Part shown: positions 34,357-46,300 of the stretch, one piece after another
Position numbering within the stretch: position 1 is the stretch's first letter
Layout of the letters: every line of letters begins with the position of its first letter
Assembly (NCBI RefSeq): GCF_000226095.1
Contig: NC_016477.1
Span: 2,108,001-2,172,000 of the forward strand
Direction of reading: 5' to 3'
Length of the DNA: 64,000 bases
DNA from: Thermothelomyces thermophilus ATCC 42464
Lineage: Eukaryota; Ascomycota; Sordariomycetes; Sordariales; Chaetomiaceae
Program-made: the position numbers and the translations under genes
The notes under the pieces: generated by a model
Told to the model about the DNA's origin: nothing
Seen by the model: the letters and a program-made list of their open reading frames with translations, nothing else
The model's database searches: none

Positions 34357-36618
34357 TTAATAGTTTCTAGGCCCCTCGAAGGGCCCTAACCCGTTTTCTA
34401 GGTTAGTATTAACCTCTTTGGTTATTCGGCTAATAGCGGCTTTATTAATTATGCTCATTTCTGTAAGCTATTAAGTACTTATAGCTTCCTACCATTAGGT
34501 CCGTTCTACTTTCCGTCGTACGTGCTATAGCTTCATCTGAAGCTCCTAGATCCGCGATTTCTTTTTGTCTACGTGATAGAGGCAATCGTTACTCTAGCAC
34601 GAGTCCTATATATCTTGTCTGGTTCCGTAGTACCTAGGCTAGGCTCGTCTTAGAACTATCGTAATGCTTTTTAGATCGCGGGCTTTGATCTTCCAGAGTA
34701 ATTCGGCTGCTCTGTTTCCTATATCGTAGACCTATTCCACAGGGCGTAAACTTCTGTCCTCATTTCCTTGCTAGGTCGGCCAGTGATTGTTTTCGAATTT
34801 ATCGTAGAAGTAGTATTAGCATTTGTATACTATATACTGGAACCAGGGCACTTGCATATGTACCTCGTGTCGAGGGTATAGTTATATAGCGTTACCTAGG
34901 AGGTATTAGAATTCTTTCCCAAATCCTTCCTATTGTACATAGACTATAGGTACTCTAGTGCTAATATAGGGGTATTTCTTCTAGTAGCTTTCCTACGTAC
35001 GCTTGTCTTTTCCGCGGTTTGCTCGTATAAACTGGTATTTTAGGTTCTATACGTCGTTGCTAAGTTGTTAGCCATCAAGATACTCGGCGTAGCTATTAGG
35101 CCTATCGTATGTCACAGGCTATTCTCCTTTAATAGTTTCTATGATATGTTAGAGTTCCCTTATTTCGTCCCTTATTCTATCGCTCTAGTAGGCAAGTTAA
35201 ATTAAGTATCTATCCTATTTATATAGTTCCATATTAAGCTAAAAAACTTCGTTATAATACTATTCGATTCGTTCCTAGAGGAATAGAACATTAGGTCCGG
35301 GTCTTTCGATTCCTTAGGTATCGGTTGTCTACGATCTATCCTACCTCTACGTAACCGTAAAACCCTACTACCTTAAGGCTAGGAGAATCGAAACTGGCGG
35401 TGTATATTCTCCTGCTATGTCCTATTCAGCAAGACCTATCTCTAGGTCTATAGTGACTAGTTCGGAGTACGGTGCTTGTTTGTCTTTACTATTGCCGTCG
35501 TGTCCAAGACTATCCGTATCACTGTCCTTATCTTCGTAGCTTATAGCCGCTACTTCGATGACGTCCTTGGTAGTTTTGTCAATAGTTACAATTTCCTTTC
35601 TAGGGGTTAGTTTCTATTCTTTCTTTAGGCTCCGGCATTCTTACTTATAGTGCCTTTTCTTTTTATAGTTATAGTAGGTAATATTAGACTTATCTTTAGT
35701 CGTCTTCTTCTAGTCTTGCTTTTATACTATATCTATATCTATAGCTCCGGGATACGTCCTGTATAAGGTACTGACATATACTCGCTTTTTCTTATCGTTA
35801 GCCTTAACTATAGTTCTATTTATTCGACCTCGTTTCTGCTGCTCTTATGTATAGAGTCGATTATCGGTTCTAATAGCCTATATAATGTATTTGTCTAGGG
35901 TCTTAGGCCAATCGTACTTATATAGCTCGTCTTTGACCTTTTCCTTTAAGCCGTTATAAAACAATTACATTAACACCTTATCGTTAAGCTAAGACTTAAG
36001 TATGTCCTATCTAAACTATATAATATAAGAGGCTACTAACTTAGTCTATTAGAGATTAGCAAGTCTTTCTTACATATAAATCTTCTCATCCTTATCGCCA
36101 AAAACTTTATAAAGCTCTTCTTCGAAACGGTTATAAGATCGGAAGACTGCCTATATAAACGCGTCTCGGTTATCTTCGTCTTCCTCAGTGAGGTAGTCAT
36201 TCTATATAGGCTCAAACTATCTAAGTGCCTTGCCCTCTAGTCTTATAGCTATATAGAGGACTTTGGCTTTATCGTCTAGAAACTTGTCATCATTAAGCCA
36301 GAAGTAGGATCAGAGGTTTGTTAGGAATCCTATAAGATCCTCCTTAGTTCCTCTATATTTATTAGGTAGTTTAATCTTAATGTAGCTCGCTTTGGCGGTC
36401 TCGAGCGTCTTGATTTTGGTATAGGCCTTGTTAACCAACTTCTACAAGTACTTTTCGCGGTTCTCGAGTTCCTTGATTCGAGCTTAAGCAGCCTTGTCTC
36501 TCTAGTCTAACTCCTAGATCCGCTGCTAGAGTTAACTAAGCTAAGTAAGTAGCTGTTCGGCCGTAATATTAGTAGCTATATCGATGTCGAGGTCGAGGTC
36601 ACCTCCGTTCTAAACTAT
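34357..36618 (-). pseudogene. Element A gag relic
   Basis: The start codon ATG has become ATA at 36618-36616, a RIP-type change. The stop at 34359-34357 aligns with the gag stop of E. The GC-rich hairpin found after the E slippery site is still present at about 34370-34386, whereas the slippery heptamer is changed to AGAAAAC. Confidence 0.75.
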
Positions 36619-36645
36619 AATAGAACAAAGGGAGTAGTAATAACG

Positions 36646-37095
36646 TATAACGAACCTAACTTAGACTTCTTCTGAAAGGGTCTAGACAGAGGTAGGTGAA
36701 GTAGGACAAGTAGGTAGGTCATCTAAGGGATTTGGTAAAGCTAAAGGGTTTATAATAACACTTAGAGTTGTCTTTTATAGTAATTAGCAATGCTTAGTAT
36801 AAGTACTGTGATTGTAATTGTTACTACTGGCGAACTCCTAGAGTCTACTATAATAAGTGACTAGCTAGCTATATATATATATAATAGTCTGTCTTTCTTT
36901 AATAGTTATCACTAGTACTACTTCTCCTTTCACTTCGTGATTCTGTGTTATTGACGGTAACATGTTATTATCACTAGTAAAGACCTTAGTCTTGGCGGTA
37001 ATAATCTTCTGATTGGTCTGTCGAGTGATTGGCTGTCGGAATGTCCTATGTCCTAGCTGCAGCCTGCTAGGCCGCCTATGTGCTTATCCGTAACA
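36646..37095 (-). repeat. 5' LTR of element A
   Basis: 450 bp, starts TATAACG (RIP form of TGTGACG) and ends GTAACA on the plus strand. Partner of 29508-29957. Confidence 0.88.
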
Positions 37096-38060
37096 AGGAA
37101 GAAGGATATTAACCTTATTAAGGGGATTATCTAGGCGCTTTGCTCTATATTTATACTATCCGTTATAATGCTTTATATAATAGTTATAGCGTAATATATA
37201 ACTAGTCTTAATATAGCTAAGCATTTAGGAGTTAATCTATAGCGCTAGATTTATAACTTTAATATTACCTTCTAGTAAGCTATCTAATATAATATCCTAG
37301 AAGTATAGGGTATATAAGGACTTTATACCTTTCTTAACGCTATTATTATATATATCCTATTAACCTAGGTAGTAAATAAGAGGATAGAAATCAAGCTTGT
37401 TAATAGTATAGGATAGCTACTTCTAGAGCTTAATACCCTCGTTATAATAGCCGAGATCCTGATTAATAACAACATATAACTTAGAGTCTCTCGGAAGTAT
37501 AGAATCTTCTTGACAACTTATACGCTAATACTTCTAGTAGCTTAGAAGAGTAGTATGGAGAGAGGTAGAGACTCGTATAGAGACTCTTATAACGGTTAGC
37601 GGCGTAATATAAGATGTCCCTACAAGCGTCTAAGACATCCGTAGGATCTAGTAGACCATTACGCGCTTAAGCAAGCCATTTATAGTAACGAGTAACGCTT
37701 ATATCTTTCTGATAAGGAGTGTAAGAGGATTCGCTAGGAGCTTAATAAGCCGAAGTAGGCTAGACTAAAAAATTAACTTATCGCCAAGTAGGGGGAGCTA
37801 TCCTATTTTAGGTAGTTAGGGATAGGATATCCTAGTTCCCTTAATACGTTAATTATTAGCCTTTAATTACTTAGTAAGCTCTTAACTTACTATAGAGTAT
37901 TTAATATAGTTACTCTATAACGTTATCCTTTCTCGGAAAGCACTCTACTAGACTTATACGGCATAACCTACTTAGTTAATGATAAGAAGTTCCTCTTGCC
38001 TAGGACATTTGTTAAGGTAAATAATCCTAAGTTCGTTAAAGCAAGTATAACGACCTTTCC

Positions 38061-38512
38061 TATCACAAGCTAACCATATACCGCGACCCGGTGGGGTGCA
38101 GCAGGCTAAATAAGCCACCAATCAAGAAGGGCACGAAGCAAGGCTGACATAGGATCACTAGGGAGCGCGGGCTACCACGGGCAAACAATTGCCAAAAGGG
38201 AAAGATAGCAGAGGATAGCTAGCTACTAAAGGCAATCTAAGGATAGGATAGAAAGAGACTATAAGCGATTGACAGAAGTATATATATATATAAATAGTTA
38301 CTCGTTATAGTAGACTCTAGGAGTTTACTAGTAATAGTAACCTATAATTATAGTACTTATACTAAGTATTATTAACTATTGTAAGAGATAACTCTAGTGT
38401 TATTATAAACCCTTTAGCTTTACCAAATCCCTTAGATAACCTGCCTACTTGTCTTGCTTAATCTACCTTTGTCTAAACCCTTTTAGAAGAAGTCTAAGTT
38501 AGGTTTGTTATA
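38061..38512 (+). repeat. 5' LTR of element C
   Basis: About 452 bp, starting TATCAC and ending TTGTTATA (RIP forms of TGTCAC and TTCGTCACA). Its first ~220 bp differ from all other LTRs here and contain less-mutated GC-rich sequence (CGCGACCCGGTGGGGTGC). A TATA tract lies at about 38279-38292. Confidence 0.8.
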
Positions 38513-38810
38513 CGTTGCTATTACTCCTTTTATTCTATTATAGTTTAGAATGAAGGTAATTTCGACCTTGATATTAATATAGCTATTGACATTATAGCTA
38601 AATAGCTGCTTACCTAGCTTAATTAACTTTATTAGTAGATCTAGGAGTTAGATTAGAGAGATAAGGCTACCTAAGCTCGAATTAAGGAACTCGAGAACGG
38701 CAAAAAGCACTTATAGAAACTAGTTAACGAAGCCTATACTAAAATTAAGGCCCTTAAGAGTACTAAAGTAAGCTATATTAAGATTAAACTACCTAGCAAA
38801 TATAAAGGAA

Positions 38811-39228
38811 TGTAACAAACCCAACTTAGACTTCTTCTAAAAGGGTTCAGACGAAGGTAGATTGAGCAGGACAAGCAGGCAGGTCGTCTAAGGGATTTGG
38901 TAAAGCCAAAGGGTTCATAACAACACTAGAGTTGTCTCTCATAGTAATTAGCAATACTTGGTATAAGTACTGTGATTGTGATTGTTACCACTGGTAAACT
39001 CCCAGAGTCCACTATAACGAGTGACTATCTACATGTATATATAATCCTAGTGATCATTCCTGATCACGGTGATCGTGAGTGATCGTATGGTGGTGATTAC
39101 CCTGATCACTGGTGAGCGTAGTGATCACTATGCTTCCTATGCTGTAATTAGTCCTTTCGTTCCTTTGACTTGATTGGCCTATTTGTGCTAGTAGCTTAGG
39201 CGGCATCTGTATATATATTTCTATGACA
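38811..39228 (-). repeat. 3' LTR of element B
   Basis: 418 bp. It contains a cluster of TGATCA/GTGATC motifs in the U3 part, near 39050-39130, shared with element D but not with A/F. Confidence 0.88.
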
Positions 39229-39357
39229 CGATACCCTCCCTCCGAGGCTTTCGACCTGAAAGCCCTTTTTAGGCTGTCTTAAATAGCGCTAATATCCCTT
39301 ATATTCCTTATATGTGTTTTTCTCCTTAGCCTCTTATTACCCTTTATACTATTAGTT

Positions 39358-39968
39358 ATACTATCTAATGTATATAGATCCCTAATATCTATTCATTATA
39401 AGTGTTTAGCTTAGTTTATTTCCGATTATAGGTTTATAGTAATAACGTATTCTTATTATATAAAGTATAACCAAGTGTATAAGATAATTAAAAAATCTCG
39501 TCATTACAAGGCTTACGTATGTTAGGGTTATGCTTATAATAGTTCTAGCGTTCTAGTTTCTTCTTATAAATTCCTATTTCCTTATAAGAGCATATCTCTA
39601 ATTATAATATAGTAGATCGTATTATACACGAGTAACGTCGTTTAAAGGCTAAAGAGAAAGAGGCCGAAGCCTTGTTATAAGAATATTAATATAAAGCTTC
39701 TAAGGCGTTAGCCTGTCTGACTCGGGTCTATAAACAACGAGAGTTCCTAGTAGAGAAGGGGGCAGACATAGTTATACAGGGTTTGTCGAATCTAGACGAA
39801 TTAGAGGTGGTAGAATAGTAGGAATCGGGGGCCGTTATATAGCTTAACGGTGGCATCGACGTTATTAACTAGGGCGCTGTTTTTGGTTCTGTCCTAGATT
39901 TGCCTTTGGCCGATCCGGGTTCTGCCAATGGAACTATTCTAGTTTCTTAGGGTAGTTTAAATTCTTGA
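39358..39968 (+). pseudogene. Element B antisense accessory gene, Zn2Cys6-type, RIP-degraded
   Basis: Same position and orientation as in E. The start codon is changed to ATA. The downstream charged region is still readable (ERLKAKEKEAEAL-like). The final stop aligns with that of the E gene. Confidence 0.55.
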
Positions 39969-42900
39969 CAAGTTCTTATAAGTTATCTTCTAGTCCGAAA
40001 TCAAGCCATTTAACTAGGTATTATAGTTCCCTATTAATAATGCGTAAATCTAGAATTTCTTCGACGTCCTATTCTTCCTCTTCGTCCTTTGCTTCGATGT
40101 ACGTAGTAACCTTAGCGTTCTTTAGTGCTAGTTTGAGAAGTAAAATATAAAAAACATCTGTCTATAGTTATATAGATAATGGTAATAATAGTTAGTAGTT
40201 AGATGTCGAAATTTGTTCTTTGATAATAAAGGGTCTGACCTTCTTGAAGTCTAGCTTTATGCTTAGTCATTTGGTTTATAAGTTTTATACGATTAGGTAG
40301 ACTTTATCTCCCCTCTCTAGGCAAGGTCCCTCGAGCCTATATTTATCGTAGTAGTTCTTTATTCTAGTCTTGACAAACTCGAGTTCCTTTTTAAGCTTTT
40401 TATATAGTGTATACATTTGTTCTACTTTGATTACTGCTCTCGGCACTATGACCTCTAGTCCTTGCCTAAGGTCTGCTTTATATCTGTAGTTTGCGAAGAA
40501 CGGTATGACTTTAGTTATTTCTGTTAGCGTCATATTATAAGCAAGTTATACTATTAGCAATAGTATGACCTAGTCGTTTTGCTAGTAATTGACGTAAGAG
40601 CGGAGGTACTGCTTAATAACTTAGTTTAGTTGCTCTATTTGTCTGTCAGTCTGTAGGTAATATGCTATTGATAGCTTACTATTAACACCTAATCGTTATA
40701 TTAACACTTGCTAGAACTTCGACGCGAACTTCGTGTCTCTGTCGGTGATCTATTCTTGTAGCTAAGCATATACTGATGTAACTTGCCGATAGATTACGTC
40801 TACTAACTGTTCCGCTGTCTAGGACTCCTTATAGGGAAAGAAGTATACCTACTTGGTCAGGCAATCTACTATAGTAAGAATACTATCGTAGGTTACTCCT
40901 ATGGCTGTATCCTTAGATTCTAGTAGCTTCGTAATAAAGTCTATTATAACTAAACTCTATAGTTTGTTAGCTGTCGGCAGTGGCTAAAGTAGCCTATACG
41001 GCTTATATTGTGCCGTTTTGCTCCGATTACAGATGTCGTAGTTCCGTACGACTTCCTTAACTCGTGCCGTTAATTGTGGAAAGTCGTAGTATTTCTTAAC
41101 TTGTATAATAGTCTTCGTAACTCCTTTATATCCTCCGAGTTTCGACTTGTAGAGTTCTCGAATTATCCGTAGCTATTAATCTTTATTATAGATATACGCT
41201 TTGCCTTGGTACTAGAGTTTTCTATCTCTTTCTTCCATTCCGTTAGGTACTAGTAGTCCGGGTGCTACTTAATACTATACCTCGTTGATCCTTTCTTCTC
41301 GAAAGATTATATAGTATTCTAGGAACGAGTCGAGTAGATCATCTTCCACAGGTATCTACGTTTCGTAATACAGCGTTCCGTCTGTCCGTTCCTTAAACAA
41401 CGGTAGTGTCGTTCCCATCCGTCCTTCCGTATGATCCGTTCGTCAACTTAAGATATCTGCTCGTACATTCTCTTTGCCCTTCTTATAGCAGATCTCAAAG
41501 TTAAATTCCGTAAGGAATTCTACCTATCGTATTTGTTATCCGTTAAGCTCCTTTGTCGTTATAAAGTATTGTAAATTCTTATGATCTGTATATACTTGTA
41601 CCGGTTTAATTATACTGCTAAGATATAGTTATTATTCCTTAAAAGCTTCGATAATCATAAGTAGTTCCTTATTATAGATCAGATAATTAAGACATGGTCT
41701 ATCGAGCTTCTTTAAAAAGAAGGCTACAGGATATAGCTTTCCTTGTCTATCTCGTTATCCCAATTGTCCTCTAATAGCGTAATCTAAAGCGTCCGTTTCC
41801 ACCTCGAATGGCTTCTTAGGGTCTGGCAGTACTAGTACTAGATCTTTAGTAATGGCGTTACAAATCTATATAAATGCTTGCTTGTGTTGTTCTTCCTATT
41901 AGAATTTAGTATTCTTCTTAGTAAGTTTGTACAAAGGTCGTACGATCGCTCTAAAGTTCCTAATAAATATCCGGTAGAAGTTTATAAATCTAATGAAGCT
42001 TTGTACTTCCGTAACTAACGTCGGTTATAGCTAATTCTTAATAGCTTTAATCTTTAAAGGTTCCATTCGGATTTGTCCTAGGGATATTTTGTATCCTAAA
42101 AAGACTATCTTCCTAACATGGAATTCGTTTTTTTCCTTATTAACTAATAGCTTATATATATATAGCGCGTCTAGCACTGCTTCTACGTGCTTCTGGTGTT
42201 TATCTATTATCTTAGAGAAGATAAGTATATCGTCGAGATAATATACCGTAAATTTGTTAAGAAAGGGTCGGATAGCTTGATTAATCAGGGCTTAGAACGT
42301 TACTAGCACGTTTATAAGTCCGAATGGCATAACAAGGTACTTGTAATAGCTATAGGGTATCCTAAAGGCTATTTTCCACTCGTTGCCTTCTTTAATCCGT
42401 ATATAGTTATAGGCCGATGGCAAGTCAAGACGTGTAAAATATTAGGCTCCTACTAACTAATCTCAGAGCCGTAAGATTAGCGGTAACGGGTATCGGTTTT
42501 TCACGGTCTGTTTGTTAAGTTGCCGATAGTCAACATATAACCATAGCTTTCCGTCTTTCTTAGGCACAAATAGGATTAGGTAGCCTGCTAGTAATATTAA
42601 TAGGCAGATATATCCTCTTCGAAGGTTCTCCTCTAAATATCGCTTAAGTTCTTCGTTCTATATCTAGCTTATATAGTAAATCCTAAAGAACTTCAGTTAT
42701 ACTCCTTCCTTAAGCTTAATCTCGTAATCCTATAGGCTATATTCTAATAATCCTTCTAGATACTTTGGTTTAAATGCTAGGTGTCCTTCGTATTCCTTCG
42801 GTACTTCCCTAGTCTTATCTCGTCTCTCGGTTTTCTAATAGTATACGAACTTGGTTCCGTCTATAGCGATACTAGCGATTTCTCCTATCTTAACCTATTA

Positions 42901-43592
42901 CTCTAATTACAATGCTCCGCATTCGTCAATAGAGAGAACAGCTATCGGCGGTTTAGCTTGTTCCTCTTATCGTGATATCGATGTCGTTATGCCGCCTCTT
43001 CCAGAGTCTATAGTGGTCTACCTGCTACTATCCGTCTCTTACGGTAGATCTATAGGATATGCCTTCCCTTAAGCATCGTCTGCTCGCGATCCTTGTATGC
43101 TCCCTATCTCGCTAGTCGAATACGACTCTATTTGGGGTCATAGGTAGCCACTATTCTTCTAGCTAATGTCTAGGTTGTAGTCTTTATATTATAGTAACCT
43201 TAATATTATATCTTTATTGTTGCCTATATCTATAATGCTAAATATAACTGCTATAGTCTTCCCTGCTATAGTAATATCGATTGGTTTAGTCTCCTTACGT
43301 ACCTATTACGTCGGAAATAGCCCTTTAACTATACTATACTTCCGCTTCATTCTCTAAGGTATCCGTAGCTAATTTACAAGTATCGGCAAAATCAGATTTA
43401 TCTCTACTCTACTATCTACTAGTATAAGCATTTCGTGCTGTTTCTACTATGCTATTATCTATAATCGCTTATCTTGCCGCCATCGTCCAAAGATTATAGC
43501 GATTTCCTATATTTCTGCCGGGAGGTCTTAATATAGTAGTCTCTTACGCTAGTCCCTCCTATACTACGCTACCACTCGCCGCTACACAGGCG
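39969..43592 (-). pseudogene. Element B pol relic
   Basis: Collinear with E pol. An open remnant at 40285-40533 still reads through the end of integrase (VKTRIKNYYDKYRLEGP). The remaining part is interrupted by RIP stops. Ends are approximate. Confidence 0.75.
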
Positions 43593-45855
43593 TTAATGGT
43601 TTCCGGGCCCCTCGAAGGGCCCTAACCCATTTCCTAGGTCAGTGCTAACCTCTTCGATTATTCGGCTAATAGCAGCTTTGTTAATCGTGCTTATTTCTAT
43701 AAGCCGTTAAGTGCTTACGGCTTCCCACTATTAGGTCTGTTCCGCTTTCCATTATATATACTATAGCTTTATCTAAAGCTCCTAAATTCGCAATTTCTTT
43801 TTATCTACATAATAGAGGCAATCGTTACTCTAGCACGAGTCCTATATGTCTCGTCCGGTTCCGTAGTACCTAGGCCAGGCTCGTTTTAGAACTATCGTAA
43901 TGCCTTCTAGATCGCGGGCTTCAATCTTCTAGAGTAATTTGGCCGCTCTGTTTCCTACATCGTAGACCTATTCCACAGGGCGTAAGCTTCTGTCCTTATT
44001 TCCTTGTCAGGTTGGCTAGTGATTGTTTTCGAATTTGTTGTAGAAGTGGTATCGGCATTCGTATGCTATACACTGGAACTAGGGCACTTGCGTATATGCC
44101 TCGTGTCGAGGGTACAGTCGTATAGCGTCGCCTGGGAGGTATTAGAATTCTTTCCTGAATCCTTCCCATTATATGTAGACTGTAGATACTCTAGTGCTAA
44201 TATAGGAGTGTTTCTTCTAGTAGCTTTCCTATATATACTTGTCTTTTCCATGGTTTACGCGTATAAACTAGTATTCTAGGTTCTATACGTCGTTACTAAG
44301 TTACTAGCTATTAAGATATTTGGTATAGCTATTGGGCCTATCGTATATCATAGGCTATTTTCCTTTGATAGTTTCTATAATACGTCGGAGTTCCCTTATT
44401 TCGTCCCTCATTCTATCGCTCTAGTAGGCAAGTCGAATTAAGCGTCTATCCCGTTCGTATAGTTCTATATTAAGCCAAAAAACTTCGTTATAATACCATT
44501 CGATTTATTCCTAGAGGAATAAAACATTAGGTCTAGGTCTTTTAATTCCTTAGGTATTAGTTATCTACGATCCATCCTACCTCTATATAACTATAAAACC
44601 CTACTACCTCAAGGCTAGGAGAATCGAAACTGGCGGTACATATTCTCCTACTATATCCCATTCGGCAAGACCTATCTCTAGGTCTATAATAACTAGTTCG
44701 GAGTACGGTGCTTGTTCGTCTTTACTATTGTCGTTATATCTAAGACTATCCGTATTACTACCCCTATCTTCGTAGCTCGTAGCCGCTATTTCGATAATAT
44801 CCTTGGTAGTTTCGTCGATAGTTATAATTTCCTTTCTAGGGACTATCTTCTACTCTTTCTTTAGGCTTCGACATTCTCGCTTATAGTGCCCTTTCTTTCT
44901 ATAATTATAGTAGGTAACATTGGACTTATCTTTAGTTGTCTTCTTCCGGTCCTGCTTTTACGTTATATCTATATCTATAGCTCTAGGGTGTGTCCTATAT
45001 GAGGTACTGACGTACGCTCGCTTTTTCTTGTCATTAGCTTTAACTATAGTTCCGTTTATTTAACCTTGTTTCTACTACTCTTGTATATAGAGTCGATTAT
45101 CAATTCTAATAGCCTATACAATATATTTGTCCAGGGTCTTAGGCCGATTATACTTATATAGCTTATCTTTAACCTTTTCCTTTAAGCCGTTATAGAATAG
45201 TTATATTAATGCCTTATTATTAAGCTGAGACTTGAGCATGTCCTGTCTAAACTATACGGCGTAGGAGGCTATTAACTTGGTCTATCGGGAGATTAGCAAG
45301 TCTTTCTTATATATAAATCTTCTCGTCCTTATTGCCAAAAACCTTCTAAAGCTCTTCTTTAAAACGGTCGTAAGATCGGAAGACTACCTACGTAAACGTA
45401 TCTCGATTGTCTTCGTCTTCCTTAGTGAGATAGTCGTTCTATATAGGCTCGAACCATCTAAGTGCCTTGCCCTCTAGTCTTGTAGCTATATAGAGGACTT
45501 TGGCTTTGTCGTCCGGAAACTTGTCATTATTAAGCCGGAAGTAGGATTAGAGGTTTATTAGGAATCCTACGAGATCCTCCTTGGTTCCTCTATATTTACT
45601 AGGTAGGTCGATCTTAATGTGGCTCGCTTTGGCGGTCTCGAGTGCCTCGATTTTAGCGTAGGCCTCGTTGACTAACTTCTATAAGTACTTTTCGTAGTTC
45701 TTGAGTTCCTTGATTTGAGCTTAAGTAGCCTTATCTCTCTGGTCTAACTCCTAGATCTATTACTAGAGTTAACTAAGCTAAGTAAGCAGCTGTTTGGCCA
45801 TGACATTAGTAGCTATATCGATGTCAAGGTCGAGGTCACCTCCGTTCTAAACCAT
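43593..45855 (-). pseudogene. Element B gag relic
   Basis: The ATG at 45855 is intact. The stop at 43595-43593 aligns with the gag stop of E. The hairpin GGGCCC/GGGCCC after the frameshift site is fully conserved at about 43605-43622, with the slippery heptamer altered to AGGAAAT. Confidence 0.75.
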
Positions 45856-45882
45856 AATAGAACAAAGGGAGTAGTAATAACG

Positions 45883-46300
45883 TATAACAAACCTAACTTA
45901 GACTTCTTCTAAAAGGGTTTAGACGAAGGTAGATTGAGTGGGACAAGTGGGCAGGTTGTCTAAGGGATTTGGTAAAGCTAAAGGGTTTATAACAACACTA
46001 GAGTTATCTCTTATAGTAATTAGCAATGCTTGGTATAAGTACTGTGATTGTGATTGTTACCACTGGTGAACTCCTAGAGTCTACTATAACGAGTGACTAT
46101 CTATATGTATATATAATCCTAGTGATTATTCCTGATTACGGTGATCGTGAGTAATCACATGGTGGTGATTACCCTGATCACTGGTGAGCGTAGTAATTAC
46201 TATGCTTCCTATGCTGTAATTGGTCCTTTCGTTCCTTCGACTTGATTAGCCTATTTGTGCTAGTGGCTTAGGCGGCATCTGTATATATATTTCCGTAATA
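45883..46300 (-). repeat. 5' LTR of element B
   Basis: 418 bp partner of 38811-39228, with more RIP-type differences between the two than are seen between the two LTRs of element E. Confidence 0.88.

Larger units (their letters stand above)
29508..37095 (-). mobile_element. Element A: complete but RIP-degraded Ty3/gypsy chromovirus-type element
   Basis: Two 450-bp LTRs (29508-29957, 36646-37095) bound 7588 bp. The flanking 5 bp are AGGAA on both sides (29503-29507, 37096-37100), a target site duplication. Internal order on the minus strand is gag then pol, collinear with the open element E. An extra plus-strand gene lies near the left LTR. CpA-to-TpA type changes on both strands fill the frames with stops. 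It interrupts the copia-like element G. Confidence 0.9.
28760..38060 (+). mobile_element. Element G: Ty1/copia-like retrotransposon relic, interrupted by element A, truncated by C
   Basis: The left end is a probable LTR (28760-29015) followed by a gag-like frame from an ATG at 29092. The coding trace resumes after element A at 37101 and runs to 38060, where element C is inserted. Segments of copia type are readable between stops: GPSSWNSW near the gag start, CPYKRLRHP in a degenerate zinc-knuckle-like region, and STLLD then YLVNDKKFLLP in the protease region. Stops are nearly all TAG/TAA explained by C-to-T or G-to-A changes, so the element is dead through RIP. It is the oldest layer of the nest. 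Confidence 0.6.
29092..38060 (+). pseudogene. Copia-like gag-protease relic (29092-29507 and 37101-38060)
   Basis: A Met at 29092 starts MSEILVETSTCLIGPSSW with the G-P-S-x-W-x-x-W pattern common in fungal copia Gag. After removal of element A and one copy of its target duplication (37096-37100), the frame continues through a Cys/His-poor knuckle and the STLLD...HLVN-type protease region. Many in-frame stops are at former CAG/TGG/CGA codons, as RIP produces. Confidence 0.5.
38811..46300 (-). mobile_element. Element B: complete but RIP-degraded Ty3/gypsy chromovirus-type element inside element C
   Basis: Two 418-bp LTRs (38811-39228, 45883-46300) bound 7490 bp. The target duplication AGGAA is at 38806-38810 and 46301-46305. 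Gene order on the minus strand is gag, pol; the accessory gene relic is on the plus strand next to the left LTR. RIP-type changes fill all frames with stops. Confidence 0.9.

Noticed and set aside
38061-38810. A solo LTR at 38061-38512
   Set aside because: It is followed directly by the self-primer site and gag start of element C on the same strand, so it is a 5' LTR and not a solo LTR.
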